Source: Anagrus nilaparvatae (lineage: Eukaryota; Arthropoda; Insecta; Hymenoptera; Mymaridae). From it: a stretch of 64,000 bases of DNA. The DNA lies in assembly GCA_022575985.1 (NCBI GenBank), contig JAKSXM010000247.1, forward strand, positions 6,657,501 through 6,721,500, read 5' to 3'. The notes under the pieces are model-generated. The model saw nothing but the letters and a program-made list of their open reading frames with translations, was not told the origin of the DNA and ran no database searches. Numbering within the stretch: position 1 is the first letter of the stretch; each line of letters opens with the position of its first letter. Positions 10,734 to 22,349 of this stretch are shown piece after piece. The position numbers and the translations under genes were made by a program.

Positions 10734-11842
10734 AAAACTTTCCTTCTTCAGGTTTAAGAAAAATAAAACCAGTTGACTTATATCCTACAAGTACAACTCT
10801 CATCGCTGTTCTCCTAAATTTAGGACCTATCCTTCTATGTATTTTAATATATGATAAGCATCCAAAACGTTTTAATTGGCTTAATTTTGGTTCAAATCTG
10901 GGATTTAGTTTGCATAACGGTATATTCATATCTACAGACTTATGAGGTGTGCGATTATAGGCATAGACAGCCGCACCCAAAGCTAAATCCCACATATTTT
11001 CGGGAAGTTTCGCATCATACATTAACGAGCGTATTTTCTTTTGAATAGTTTGGTTAAATCTCTCCGAGACACCATTATGTTCTGGAGTATCAGGAGTAGC
11101 AAGTTCTAACTCAGCTCCTAATTTCTCCAATACTTCTTTAGTTTTCCCACCAACAAATTCAGTGCCTTGGTCAGTTCTAAAGTAACAAACCTTAGCATCT
11201 CGTCCAATAAAGTTTCTAGCGCTTTTAACAAACAGTTCAAGGCATGTTCCTGTCTCATCTTTGTTTTTCATGCCAAAAGCCATTGCCGCCCTAGAGTAGT
11301 CATCTATGAATACAGAAATGTATCTATACCTTTTTGGGTAAGTCATAGGACTAATAGGACCCATTATATCAGAGTGAACTATTTGTAATGGTTCATTTGC
11401 TCTAAGTCTTACAGTATTTAACGGTAATTTATTTAGTTTCGAAATCAAGCATATTTCACACTCTAAAATTTTCTCATCGAATTTCGCGTCTTTTAAATCT
11501 TTTATTTCTGGATATAATTTTTGAAGTCTTTTTAAATATCCCAAAGACGCATGGCCCATTCTAACATGCCATAGCATGGCTATATTATTTTTAACAAACA
11601 TATTGTTTTGTTTATCAAAATTTAATTCATTTTTCTCTTCAAATTCATCATCAGTCAAAAGCGATTCGTCAGGATTATTTAAAATTCTGTCTCTTAAACT
11701 ATTTTCAAAAATGGCATCATTTTTTAAGTCAACTTCTACTCCAGTCTCATTTTCAAATGAATTATTGTCACAGAAATTTTCATTAATCGCATCTAATTTC
11801 TCATCTGAATGGATTTTATTATTATTATCAGATTTATCTTTT
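10648..11842 (-). pseudogene. Copia pol: integrase
   Basis: The zinc-binding N-terminus ([15 protein letters not shown], then CEICLISK) precedes the DDE core. The aspartates are in VHSDIMGPI and [11 protein letters not shown] and the glutamate is in [14 protein letters not shown]. The frame is open upstream from the first methionine at 11658 as far as the TTAA junction at 11842. It ends in a stop at 10648, while the RT hinge (KRKRGRPSKN) continues in another frame. Confidence 0.92.
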
Positions 11843-11844
11843 AA

Positions 11845-12562
11845 GGTTACATTCTCCCAGTTTTGAGTAAAAATAACGTAATTTTTCTAATGAATATTCT
11901 CAAAAACTATATTGCATAATAAAAAGATTTTTTTACAGCTATTGTATACACTCATAATAAACACAAATAAAAATTTATTTTTTCTTTTTTTACATATTAT
12001 TAGATGGCGCTGAAGTAGGTGTCTAAAAAAAAAGTTCCAAATTGGACCACATCATAACTCGGTTTAGAATCGTCTAAAATTAAAAAAAATAAAACACCAT
12101 AAAGTACATGAGTTTTTGGTGGCACTCCTCTAGGATATATGAAAAATATTGAAAATTAAAAAATTTATGAAGGTAAATAGAAAAAAGTCGAAATTTGACC
12201 GTATTTTTAGCCTGAAAACGGAGCCTACAGACCAAAATAATCTTCCGATCAGGTTTATCCTAGAGGAACGCCTTTAGAATTTAATAATAAATCGATTTAA
12301 AAAAAAAAATTGAAATCGGACCAATAGTTTTTTTGTTATCGTGTGGGCCGTTTTCAAAGAGTTCATTTTGAGAAAAACGCGTTTAAAGTTTCGGATCTTG
12401 TATTCTTGCATACTAATAATTTCACTTATAGGCGCTGTCGTTTCTTTATTATTTGCGGGATTCATTTAAAATTTTTTTTCCATATTCTTGAATACTTTTT
12501 GAACACAAATCAATTAAAAAAAAAAAATCGATTTTCAATTTCAAAACTGGGAGAATGTACCC
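11845..12562. mobile_element. Non-autonomous TTAA (piggyBac-like) element B, 718 bp, inside copia pol
   Basis: The ends read GGTTACATTCTCCCAGTTTT and, on the other strand, GGGTACATTCTCCCAG..., one mismatch in about 22 bp. TTAA flanks both ends (11841-11844 and 12563-12566). The copia reading frame enters from 12869 and leaves at 11842 in the same frame if the element and one TTAA are removed. That is what precise TTAA insertion predicts. No transposase is present. It resembles element A in size and interior. Confidence 0.88.
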
Positions 12563-12566
12563 TTAA

Positions 12567-13007
12567 TTCATAATTTTGGTTACTTCTCGTCGTTAAATAT
12601 GCAATAATTTTATTATTTAAAGGACTGTGTTCTGAGTTTATGTTCGCATCTAAATTATTCACTTCAAATTCTATTTTCCAGTAAGGTTTATCATATATAC
12701 CAGAGATAAATGATTTTTTATAAACAGGGTCAAAAATATTAATTTTTTCATTGTCTAAATAGATAGCTAAACCTTTATCAGCAAATTTTCTAAGGGAAAG
12801 CAAGTTTTCCGATAAGCCTTCAGCGCAAATTACATTCTTTAAAGAAATATTATTATCAAAATTTATCAAATCTACAACTCCTACTCCCTCCGATTTAAAA
12901 TTCGCGGACTCTTTATTTGCGCATTTTATAATATTTCTGCAATTCTCATCTAAAGTCTTAAATATCAGTTTAGGATTTGTAAGATGCTCTGTAGCTCCGG
13001 AATCGGA
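12567..13007 (-). pseudogene. Copia pol: aspartic protease region
   Basis: Directly after a TAG codon (13008-13010) and in the same frame as gag, the sequence reads SDSGATEHLTNP. This is the active-site motif of copia proteases (DSGA). About 140 codons continue, including LKNVICAEGLSENLLSLRKFA, up to the TTAA element at 12566. Copia elements normally make gag and pol as one polyprotein, so the TAG is either decay or a readthrough stop. Confidence 0.85.
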
Positions 13008-14333
13008 CTAAAATTCAGCTAGTAATTTATTATTGTTTAAACCGGTAAAGCTAACTTGGGGTATATTATCTCGTCTATTTAAATCAGTATTAAAAATATT
13101 TAAACTATCAAAGTTACCTTTACTTTCAGAGTTCTTCCTTTCTTGCTGCCCATTGTTTTGCTGTTTTCCGCCTCGACCCCGGTTTTTATAATTTCCTCTA
13201 CCCCTATTATTAATCTTGGATCTTTTTGAGTTAGACTCGTCATTATTACTTTCTATCTTTCTTTTAAAACCACGACCACCACCATTATTTTTATAATCAC
13301 GTCTATTGTTATTATCATACCTTTTATCTCGTCGATTTGATCCTCTGTTTCGAGGGCAGTTAGCTGCAATATGGTCTGTGTACTCCTTACAGGAATAACA
13401 AAGCTTTCCTTCCAAATCTTTACGAGGACAATTTCTTCCAATATGCCCTAAGCCATCACAGTGGAAACACCGTTGTTGGCTTCCAGAAAGCCCTGCGGCC
13501 AAAGCTTTTACACCCTGTGAAGTACTAGAACCACCTTGACCACCTCGTCTACTTGCTTCATGCTGTATGATAAAACGTTTTAAGTCCTTGAAAGAGAGAC
13601 TTTTACCCGTCAAATTCACGTTTACAAATTCTAGATGGTGTACCTGAGGTATACTCTTCTCTATTGCTTGATAAAACGCGTCTCGAATTTCTTGTTCAGA
13701 AAGGGCAGGAGCATTTGGGATGTTATTGTAATTTCTCGTCAACTCGTCAAATCTATCCCAAAATTCTGCTGCCTTTTCTTTGTTAGGATTATATTGTATA
13801 TTATACAAACGTTTTCTAAGATCCACGGGAGTTAAATTATTCTCACATCTTTTGATTTCTTTTATCTTTTCTAGCATTTTAATAGGATTTGACTCATCTA
13901 AAATTTTATTATGATAATTTTGATCTATTCTATTTATCAATATATCACGAACTCTAAATTTATTATTTTCTATGGTACTCTCATCTAATTTATCATTTAC
14001 TTTAATTTTTGTATCTATAACATATAATAAATCTTTTGTTCTTAATTCTGACGTAAAAAAGTACATAAAATGTTCAAAACGCGTTTTATTAGTTAACTTG
14101 TAATCTCTTCTAGAACCTGTGTCTCGAGATGATAAACCGGTCTTTAATACATCTTTCAATTCATTTACAATCGACTCGTCTTTATTTGAATCATTTTTAT
14201 TCGAAAACGTACTAATTTCTAACTTTTTAATCTCGTCTCGAATTATTAATGTGATATCATTTTTATTAGAAACATTTATACTTTCAGGCACCATCGTAGA
14301 ATTAAATAAATTAGAATTATTATGGTCTCTTAC
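13008..14333 (-). pseudogene. Copia gag with two zinc knuckles
   Basis: A 428-codon frame (first ATG at 14294) carries a Ty1/copia-type gag region (EKAAEFWDRFDEL). Two CCHC knuckles follow, CFHCDGLGHIGRNC and CYSCKEYTDHIAANC, then a basic Asn/Arg/Gly-rich tail. The same frame is open upstream through 14333 to a TAG at 14334-14336, and beyond that TAG lies a further 228-codon frame. Gag may therefore originally have been much longer at the N-terminus. It ends at TAG 13008-13010, just before the protease. Confidence 0.88.
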
Positions 14334-16310
14334 CTATCTATTTTGTATCTCGTCATTATTCAAGCCATCTATCTTATCCAAAGCTCTCTTCAAAGTGCCA
14401 GCAATCCCATCTAAATTTTTAACTCCAGAAATAGTGTTTTCTAATCTGGCAACTCTTCTATCTAATCTACTTTCCACTTCATTCATCACACCTTGAGTGT
14501 GTTTGGAAATAATATCATTTTTTGCTGCCATCACATCTAAATTCTTTTTGTGCTGTTCCTTCACTTCTTTCAAGTACGCATCAAATTTTCTCTGCATCTC
14601 ATCATAAAAATTCTGCCCATCTAAAACTTCAGAATCATTTAATTTAGTTTCAAAACTTACAGTTTGATTTTTACTGTAACCCTTCTGCAGATTTAGGTTA
14701 CATTTTTCAACATTTTTAATCAAAGGCTTTTGTTTCTTACCAAAAGGTGGGGTCTGAGTAGACGCATCAATTACAATCACATCATCCTCATCATTCATGC
14801 CATGGCCTCCTCTATTCACATCATCTAATTCATTTTTCTCGTCATCTTTCTTTTCATTTTCAAACTCATCATTTCGCGCATCTACAAACTCAAAACCCCC
14901 TTCATTAAGTTCTGTTTGCTGGATTTCTATGGGAATTAACAGCTTGTTTCCCAATGATTCTTCCCTTTTTACGGCTTCAGATATCAAATGCCACTCTTTT
15001 TCTTCGATGGTATGTTTATCTGAAAAGATTTTAACTTAGTCTAATCATGCACGAGATATAAAAAGTATAATGAATTTAACTCCGTAATTTATCAACTGAA
15101 CACAAGCACGAAAAACTACAAAGTGAATGACCTTTCACATATCCGAACACAAGATAATATTCAAGGTCACCCTTGTAAATATTTAAACTATTATGAACAC
15201 AATAATAATCTATAATATTCACAAACCAGTTAATGTTGAAAAAAAAAAATTATTTATAAAATTCATGAATTTTTATTTTTTTTTATTAATTTTTTTTTTT
15301 TTTTAATTTTAGATACCTAATTTTATTAATTTGACGTCAAAAAAATTTTTTTTTTTTTTTAATAATTTTATCTTTTCTAAAATAAATTACACACCTTTAT
15401 AAACAGTTGAGCCACTTTCGGTGATTAGTCGAATCACGTCCTCATCTAACCTGACTACAACTTTTTCCTCTCCATATTTTTCTCTCATCTCGTTTGCTTC
15501 ATATAGTGTCATTAGACTGAGGTATAGTTCTTTATTATCTAAAAGAAATATATTGTTTAAATTTAAGTCTTAGTTCTAAAAAAAATTTATTAAAAAAATT
15601 TCACATCTTTATTTTATATGCATATAATAATTTCACATCTACAGTTTTTCTTTTCGTTCTATTATAATTTTAAATAGGTTAAAATTCATGCAATCCTACA
15701 CGTAGAACACATACATGCAAGGATACACACACATAACCAAAAAAATTTAATTTTCTTCACTTCTTAAAAAAAAAGGTTATGTTCGTGCACGTATTTCCGA
15801 GTATAGCACGCATACACTCGGAAAAAACACACACGAATTTCATTTCCCGCTAAAATAATAATAAAAATTTCACGTCTTATTTATGCGCGTCTAAATAATT
15901 TCATTTTCGTATGAACGAAATTCAAAAAAAAATTCAATATCAATTCACTTTTCTTTTTAAATTTAATTATTGAAAAAAAATTGTCTTTCTCGTCATCGAT
16001 CATTTTTTTATTTAAAAAAAAATGCACATCATTCCCGAGCGCCATCTTTTTAAAAAAACAATTTCTGCCCGGCGTGTACATCACCGTTGAGAAAATCTTG
16101 GCGTCGGTTTCGGCCATTTTGTGTAAAACATACACACACACATACACGTCAAAAATTTAATTTTTAATTTTTCAATAATTAATTTAACAACAATAAAAAA
16201 AAAATTAATTTAATTTAATTTTTATTAATTACCGGTAATTTTAACTCTCATCCATTTCACATCAATATTAAAAAAAAAATCCTACCTTTCACTTCCTGCT
16301 CGGTCTCCAT
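14334..16310 (-). CDS. Putative spliced 5' coding region (gag N-terminal extension) of the copia element
   Basis: Three possible exons on the minus strand join without breaking frame. Exon 1 is 16310-16286 (ATGGAGACCGAGCAGG..., 25 nt), exon 2 is 15538-15395 (144 nt), and exon 3 starts at 15019 and is open to TAG 14334. Each junction has GT...AG borders (donors GTAGG and GTGTG, acceptors TTTTAG and TTTCAG). Each splits a codon after its first base (G|AT). Introns would be about 747 and 375 nt. Exon 2 encodes an acidic helical segment (EANEMREKYGEEKVVVRLDE). Exon 3 is acidic with a coiled-coil-like C-terminal part (EVESRLDRRVARLENTISG). I recognise no domain. Exon 3 is in frame with gag, separated only by the TAG. 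Confidence 0.5.
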
Positions 16311-16509
16311 TTTCTCTTCTATGTAAACGGAAACACACAAAAAAAATAATTAATTTTATTTTCAAAAAAATATTTATTTTTTGCACTTCTTTAATTTATC
16401 TCACCAAAAAAAATAATTAATTTTTATTATGTATATACACACACTTCTTAAATAATTTATCTCACCAAAAATTATTCGTTTTCTATTTAATCAACACAAA
16501 ACACACACA

Positions 16510-16539
16510 CGCCGTGGAAGCGATGGCGGGCCGATAACC
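16510..16539 (-). other. Primer-binding site, half-tRNA-iMet type
   Basis: Immediately inside the 5' LTR the + strand reads CGCCGTGGAAGCGATGGCGG followed by GCCGATAACC. This GC-rich 30-mer closely resembles the D-arm to anticodon region of insect initiator tRNA-Met. Drosophila copia is known to prime with a 5' half of that tRNA. The match is from recall and includes several mismatches. Confidence 0.6.
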
Positions 16540-16815
16540 TATTGGGTTTTATGTTTAGTGAAAGTAAAATAAACACTCGTTTGTTATTTATTTATAATAG
16601 AGTTTATTAATAATACTCGTCTTACTAATCTTTTATTAAAACTCGTCTATTACACGATTTATTTAATAATAGTGATCAAAGATACATATAAAGATTTAAT
16701 GCGCGTTAGCGATATGAACTGAACGACGTTCAGCGTGGAACTGAACTGTAAGCTTCTCCTCCTTCTTCACCGAGTAGTATATTAAGGAAGTGCGCGGAGG
16801 CGCCACAGTCCAACA
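16540..16815 (-). repeat. 5' LTR of the copia element
   Basis: It is a 276 bp copy matching 8558-8833 with about four differences, one of them in the terminal TG (TATTGG instead of TGTTGG). It is followed by the AATAT target duplication. Confidence 0.93.
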
Positions 16816-16820
16816 AATAT

Positions 16821-17600
16821 AAATTATGCTAAGTCCATAAACTTAAAGTATTCTAAGTTTTTGTTGTTATCAAGGCCTGACTCCCACTTCAAATTATTCT
16901 ATTCCCTAAATCGAAAATATTCTAAGTCCATTTCACCCCCCCCCTAAAAACGTCACTTGTTCACCCCACCCCCCTAAAAGCGTCAATTTTTCACCCCCCC
17001 CCCCTGCCGAGCCAAACTTTTTCAAATACCCCATCCAATGAACATGTTCCATGTTAATATTAAATTTTCTAGAGGGGTCGTACGTGAAAATGGACTTCAA
17101 AAATGAAAAGATCCACACCAATTACCTTCTAGGTAATATTTTTAGCTCAAAAAATTGATTTTATTATTTTGCTCTAATACCATACCCTTACACCCTATCT
17201 AAGGGAGAAAATATAATTAGTTGACATAATCAAATTGAAACCTTCAGAAGAACAAAATAAAAAAAATTTTATCTTTATCTGTATACATTTTGTAATAGTT
17301 TCAAAGAGTCACCTAATATTTTTATTTCAAAAACCACTATTTTATATCATATGCTGCATTTTTTGTATATAAAATATTTATTAAATTTGATTTGCTTTAT
17401 CATAAGTTAACGCATTGTCATTTTGTACCATTTTTAAAGAATTGATACTTATAAGCTTATTTCTCTATATTAAATAAATCTCGTAATTTTACAAATCAGT
17501 TTCAGCTTAAAAAATAACCAAATAGTTGAATCATCTCGTGAATCATAATAAACAATTTCATACTATTATGCAGAAAAACTTGTTTTCTAATTGAAATAGT
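16821..17600. other. C-tract repeat copy and unassigned AT-rich DNA
   Basis: Positions 16840-17055 contain three C runs in a context (CCCTAAA..., TTTCACCCCCC, AACATGTTCCATGTTAATA) that recurs diverged at 22350-22525. The rest shows no gene. Confidence 0.5.
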
Positions 17601-17609
17601 CAAATTTTG

Positions 17610-17835
17610 TGTAATATTACATGTAATTACATCCCATTACATTTTTTGTAATGGTAATGGACTTTTAGTCATTAACCATTACTTTTTATAATGGTTAATA
17701 ATTTTCGGACATTAACCATTACAAAAAGTAATGGTTGGTAAAATTATTAATGTATTATTATTATTTTCCATTACTCATTACAAATTCGTTAATTGTAATG
17801 GGTAATGGAAAATTACAATATTTGCTATCCCTGAT
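17610..17835. repeat. Hairpin-rich ATGGTAATGG cluster, possible hAT-type end
   Basis: TAATGG/CCATTA motifs recur in both orientations. On the minus strand the right edge reads CAGGGATAGCAAATATTG, which resembles hAT termini. No matching left terminus or 8 bp duplication was found. Confidence 0.35.
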
Positions 17836-20240
17836 GTGTTTGCATAATTATAAATTTGCAGTGAAATGATTTTTTGAAGCAACAGAAACAGAAGTAAATG
17901 CAAATCAGGGGGAGTGGAGCTGCCCTTCCAACTTTTGCTAGTATATATATAATTATAATAATAATAGTATAAATTTTACTTTTCTTTTTGATTTTAATTA
18001 AGAAAAATAAATACTTTTATTAAAATCTAGATTGTACATACTCTATTTAGTGCATTTTTATTGCAGAAGTTCAATTCTTAACTGTTGACACCAATAAATA
18101 TATTAATAAAATGTTTATAATAAAGTCAGTTAATTTGAATACACGTGCACTTGATATGCAGAAATTCAACTTGTTATTAAAACTGTCACTTCAATTACAA
18201 AGGCAATTTTTATTGCACAAAATATTCATAAGCACTGATGCAAAAATATTATCTTTCTATTATCACCTACTATGTACTCGCGCACGCGCACGATACGGTG
18301 TTTAATTGTAATTATTAAATTGCTCAATGTAAACCAAAATGCATAGTTGGGTCTTTAAATTGATGCCAAAATATTTTTTCCCGAATGTGCTACTAAAAAT
18401 AAGCCTCCTTGTCATTTTTTAGCTCCTAAGGTTTAGTCCTTAATTTTTGGCAGACATATTTGTGTTTTGGCCCCCTATAAAAAAAGTAAAAAAAAAATGA
18501 AAAAAAATTTGTCTAATTTTTTCTGTAAAAATTCACATTAACATAAATACTTTAATTTTAATATTTGTTTCGTCCAATTTAAAAAAAATTAAAAGATTAA
18601 AAAAAATTTTTTTTAAATAAATTTTTTTCGACCTTGTTAGACCAATAATAAATCTTTTTGATTTATAACTATATATTCACATTTTGATACGTGGATATAA
18701 TCTATATCTCTTTAAATTAACGTATCCAGTAGTTTTCTATTTATCAAAACGATTTTTTTATTAAAACTTTGATTTTTAATTTAGAAAAATTGAAAATTAT
18801 AAAATAAAATAAAAAAAAAAAAATAAATAAATAAAAATTGAAATTATAAAAATTACGAAAAAATTATGCTGAAATGGAATATTTCTTAAGTGTGACCAAG
18901 CTTCATCAGTACAAAAATCACACTTAATATTCGTATCCTATTTCAACCAATATAACCCATGAAATTAAACCGAAAGTTAGAGTTACTTGAATAAAAATAA
19001 ATTTCAAACTGAGAGAAATTAAAAAATTACCCCTGTTTTTTTCTTCAAAAAAACAAGCTGCTTCTTCAAGTACTAAGGAAATTCATTTACTAATACTAAC
19101 ACAATTATAGTCAATGTGTATTTTTAATTTTAATATTTGTTTTGTCCAGTTTATAAAAATTGTTTTTATAGCTTTTTTAATTGGTCACGTGGCTTGGCTG
19201 GAAATTTGATATTCGTAAAATAAGAAAATTTAAAAGCTGCTTTTTATTATCTAGAGCTGTCAAAACGAAATAACCAATCGGTTTCTTTTTTTCATCAAAA
19301 AATTTGAAGTGTCAGAAGTAATTTGAGTCCTAGTAGTTAATGTGACTCCTGGCAAATGTAGTACGCATGTCATGTCAATAGCCAGTACACTTACGAATAC
19401 CAGGTCAGAACAAAGGCTGCCTAAACAGTGAGTAACTATAGCATAAAATAACTGACTGTCAGGAGGATGCACTAGAGTGTTTCTATTTCAAAGATAGGTC
19501 CGACAAATGCTCAGAATTTCTTTTGTGAAGCAAAATGTTCCAGGTACTTGGAGGCTTGACAAGGAAAAAGTGTAATCGGAAATAATTTGACTCCTTTAAA
19601 TAAAAATGAAATCATTCAGACTCGCCGAGCCTTTGCTAAGCGAGTATTATGCAAACCTGAACTAGCGATCCTGGATTATTGACGAAACTGGCAAAGAACT
19701 TGGGTCACCTTAAGGTAAAGCAATGAAATAGTTATTTGTCATTCTCAATTAAATTTTGAGTGGTGCGGTAGTCGTGCTTTTGTCTGGATTTTGTTTATTT
19801 AAAATCTTTAATATTCGATTAAAAATTGTAGAATGTAACGTGGTTCTAACGCAGAAATTAGAAAATTTAAATAATTCTACTGAGCTGCCAAAATTTTATG
19901 TTACATTTAATATGTGAAATGATGAAAAGTGGGGTGAGACAAAAACCCGAAAAGATTTACCAGCTTCGGTATAATGATTGACACTTGGCTAAGAACCTTT
20001 TTATATATAGGTCACGCGTTGCATATTTTAATAATTAATAATGTTGACAGCTTTTTTTTTATAATTTCATGCTTTCATAAAATGAATTGTTATTTATAAA
20101 TATTGACGTTGATTTTGAATACATTTAAATTAATTATTTTTGTAAATCGATAAGTTTTAATTGAAGGAGTTGTTTTCTTAATAAAAACTATAATTTATTA
20201 CATGACAAAAGTAATCGGCAACTCCTGTGTTTTTATATAT
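17836..20240. other. Unassigned AT-rich DNA
   Basis: I see no credible gene. Around 18400-18560 the text is a diverged relative of the arms of the palindrome at 42452-43366 (shared CTCCTAAGG/CCTCCCAG..., TTTTTGGCAG, TTTGTGTTTTGG blocks). The short open frames near 18111 and 19260 have no recognisable content. Confidence 0.4.
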
Positions 20241-20243
20241 ATA

Positions 20244-20295
20244 CCAGGGGGCTCTGCCCCCTGCGCGCTACGCGCGCCAACCCCCGCAGAGTGAT
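20244..20295. repeat. GC-rich double hairpin
   Basis: CAGGGGG...CCCCCTG and GCGCGC-TAC-GCGCGC stand side by side in otherwise AT-rich DNA, followed by CCCCCGCAG. Mobile-element ends can look like this, but I cannot define the element. Confidence 0.45.
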
Positions 20296-20431
20296 TGAAG
20301 TATTGCGATACTATATTTTTAATCACTTGCAAGGCGTACCTTATTCTTTTTGAAACAACTAATTCTTGACAGTGGTTGTAGATTTGGTATCGTAATACAA
20401 TTTTATAATAATTGGTTAAATATAGAAAAAA

Positions 20432-20577
20432 TTGCCCAAAAGGACCGCTTTGGCCCAAAAGGACCCCATTGGCCCAAAAGGACCACATTGGCCCAAAAGG
20501 TCCATTTTGGCCCAAAAGGACCACATTGGCCCAAAAGGTCCATTTTGGCCCAAAAGGACCACATTGGCCCAAAGGGC
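20432..20577. repeat. 19 bp minisatellite
   Basis: About seven head-to-tail copies of GGCCCAAAAGGACCACATT and its variant ending GGTCCATTTT. Because the period is 19, all frames stay open and give glycine/proline/lysine-rich nonsense. It is not a gene. Confidence 0.9.
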
Positions 20578-20639
20578 TCAGGCGACAGCGGCGACGTCAG
20601 CGGCAGCGTTTATAACTTTATAATATATAGAGATATAGT

Positions 20640-21710
20640 GAAAATTGAAAGCTCAAGGAGCTAAGTTTGTCAAACTGTGTTTAATTAAAAACCATTCGAT
20701 AAGAAGCTGTTTTTGAATTCATGTCTAGAAAATTTAACAAAAAGGTTTTAAGATAAAACGAGATAAAGTTACAGCTGTTTAAGAAGAAAACGACGAGGGT
20801 AACTCCAAAAAAGAAAATTCAAGTGTGGGTGTCGCGTCTATAATAATTACATTTATAAAAAGTGTTGAAAAGACATTTTCAATTACTATGTTTGTAAAAG
20901 AACGTTATTAATATTTAGTTAATATTATTAGAAATATGGAAAATATGGACAGGATTGCTGATAGTAATTGACGTGTTCTAGAATTTGGCAAATGAATGAA
21001 AGTTGACACAGTTTGTTTAAATATAAAAATGTAAATGTATGGACACTATAAGACAATATTGTTTGACGCTATCTCTCTCACATAATTTGAAAAATTAACG
21101 ACACATTACACAAATTAATTTACAGACAATCACTGACGTTGAATTAATAAAATACATGTAACATTTATTGACGTTAGCAAATAAGTAATTACAATTGAAT
21201 AAAATGATAGAATGAGACAATAGGTTTCTAAAATAATAAATTAACAGACACGTTATGAAAGCGATGTTTATCGTGTTTCTTGTGTTGTGAGATTGATGCT
21301 GATCAGCGGAGGTTTGGGTGCAATGATTTACATAACTTATCAAATTAGTGAATACCGCCTTCTTGACCACCAACATGAGAACCGCGAGAAATAAAAACTG
21401 AATTTCAAACATAATGATGAATTGAATTTTTCTCTTTGATTGAAAATAATTATTAATATTGCGAGAAAATTATTGAACAAGTTATATAATAAATATTGTT
21501 AAATTAATATTTCTAAAAAAAAAAATATTAAACTAGTAAGTCATTATAAATAATGAGAAGTCTGAGTGAAGATAAAAATATATTAATCAGTAAAATAAAA
21601 TATAAAATAAAAATAATTATTTTATAATTTATAATTACGGTAACTATTAATATATTTTTTAATAAAAGATTCCTTAAAAAATGAAAAATTACTTATATAT
21701 TTGTTAAATA
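20640..21710. other. Unassigned AT-rich DNA
   Basis: No gene or repeat recognised. The longest open frames are about 105 codons or less and of low complexity. Confidence 0.4.
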
Positions 21711-21711
21711 T

Positions 21712-22290
21712 TTGTTAATTATTGTACACATCTTAACAAAAAATTGAATATATCAATAGTTAATTAGTTAAAAATATTCATTTTTTCTTTTGATTACCTA
21801 AATAGTAATTAGAATTAAATTTAAGGACACAATATTGGAAAGGACTGCCAAAAGAAAATTGCTAAATAATTATTGCAATTGTATTCCAATACTTACTGCA
21901 GATAATTGGAAAATGTCTGACAATAAAATTTTTACCACAGTTTAATTAAATGTTATGAATATTAATTTTAATAAAGAATTATATTGAATATTTTATATTC
22001 AGTTTAAACATACCTACTTTAAAAAAATTTTAATTCCTATAATAAATAAATAATCGTCACTAAAAATAAATATCATTTTCTGTCATTATTTTTTAAAGCT
22101 ATTGGTCAACGGTCATATTTGGTAAAAAAATAAAAAGTTCGACAAACAGGATAACATTTGTACATTATGCAAACTTTTTACATCCAGTATAAGATCCATT
22201 ATTATAACAATATTCGAGAACTCTACTTCTGTGATGATCTTGCTGAAGTTATATAAGATTTCCAATAATGACCAAAGTTATAGTTCTTTA
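21712..22290. repeat. Intact copy of the repeat that LINE copy 1 disrupts
   Basis: It reads continuously through the site (around 21885-21897, ATTCCAATACTTACTGCAG) that is occupied by the LINE at 3791-7709. It serves as the empty-site reference. Confidence 0.85.
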
Positions 22291-22349
22291 TAATAAAGTG
22301 AAAAAAATAACTTCATGATAGATGAATTTTTTTAAAAAATAAAAGTATT

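Larger units (their letters stand above)
8558..16815 (-). mobile_element. Copia-type (Ty1/copia) LTR retrotransposon, dead copy with nested insertion
   Basis: Two 276 bp LTRs (8558-8833 and 16540-16815) with TG...CA-type ends (TGTTGG/CCAACA) enclose gag and pol in copia order: protease, integrase, RT, RNase H. The target duplication AATAT is present on both sides (8553-8557 and 16816-16820). I count about four differences between the LTRs, so the insertion is young. A TTAA element interrupts pol at 11845-12562. An intron-containing leader coding region lies between gag and the 5' LTR. Confidence 0.95.

Noticed and set aside
15881..16147. 88-codon minus frame in the copia leader
   Set aside because: Falls within the proposed first intron, low complexity, no domain.
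16933..17121. 62-codon frame with glycine repeats
   Set aside because: Produced by C-tract repeats.
20350..20664. Overlapping frames rich in GPKGPHWPKR
   Set aside because: A 19 bp minisatellite keeps every frame open; not coding.
21095..21412. 105-codon hydrophobic minus frame
   Set aside because: Membrane-like composition is expected from AT-rich DNA; no homology recognised and no gene context.
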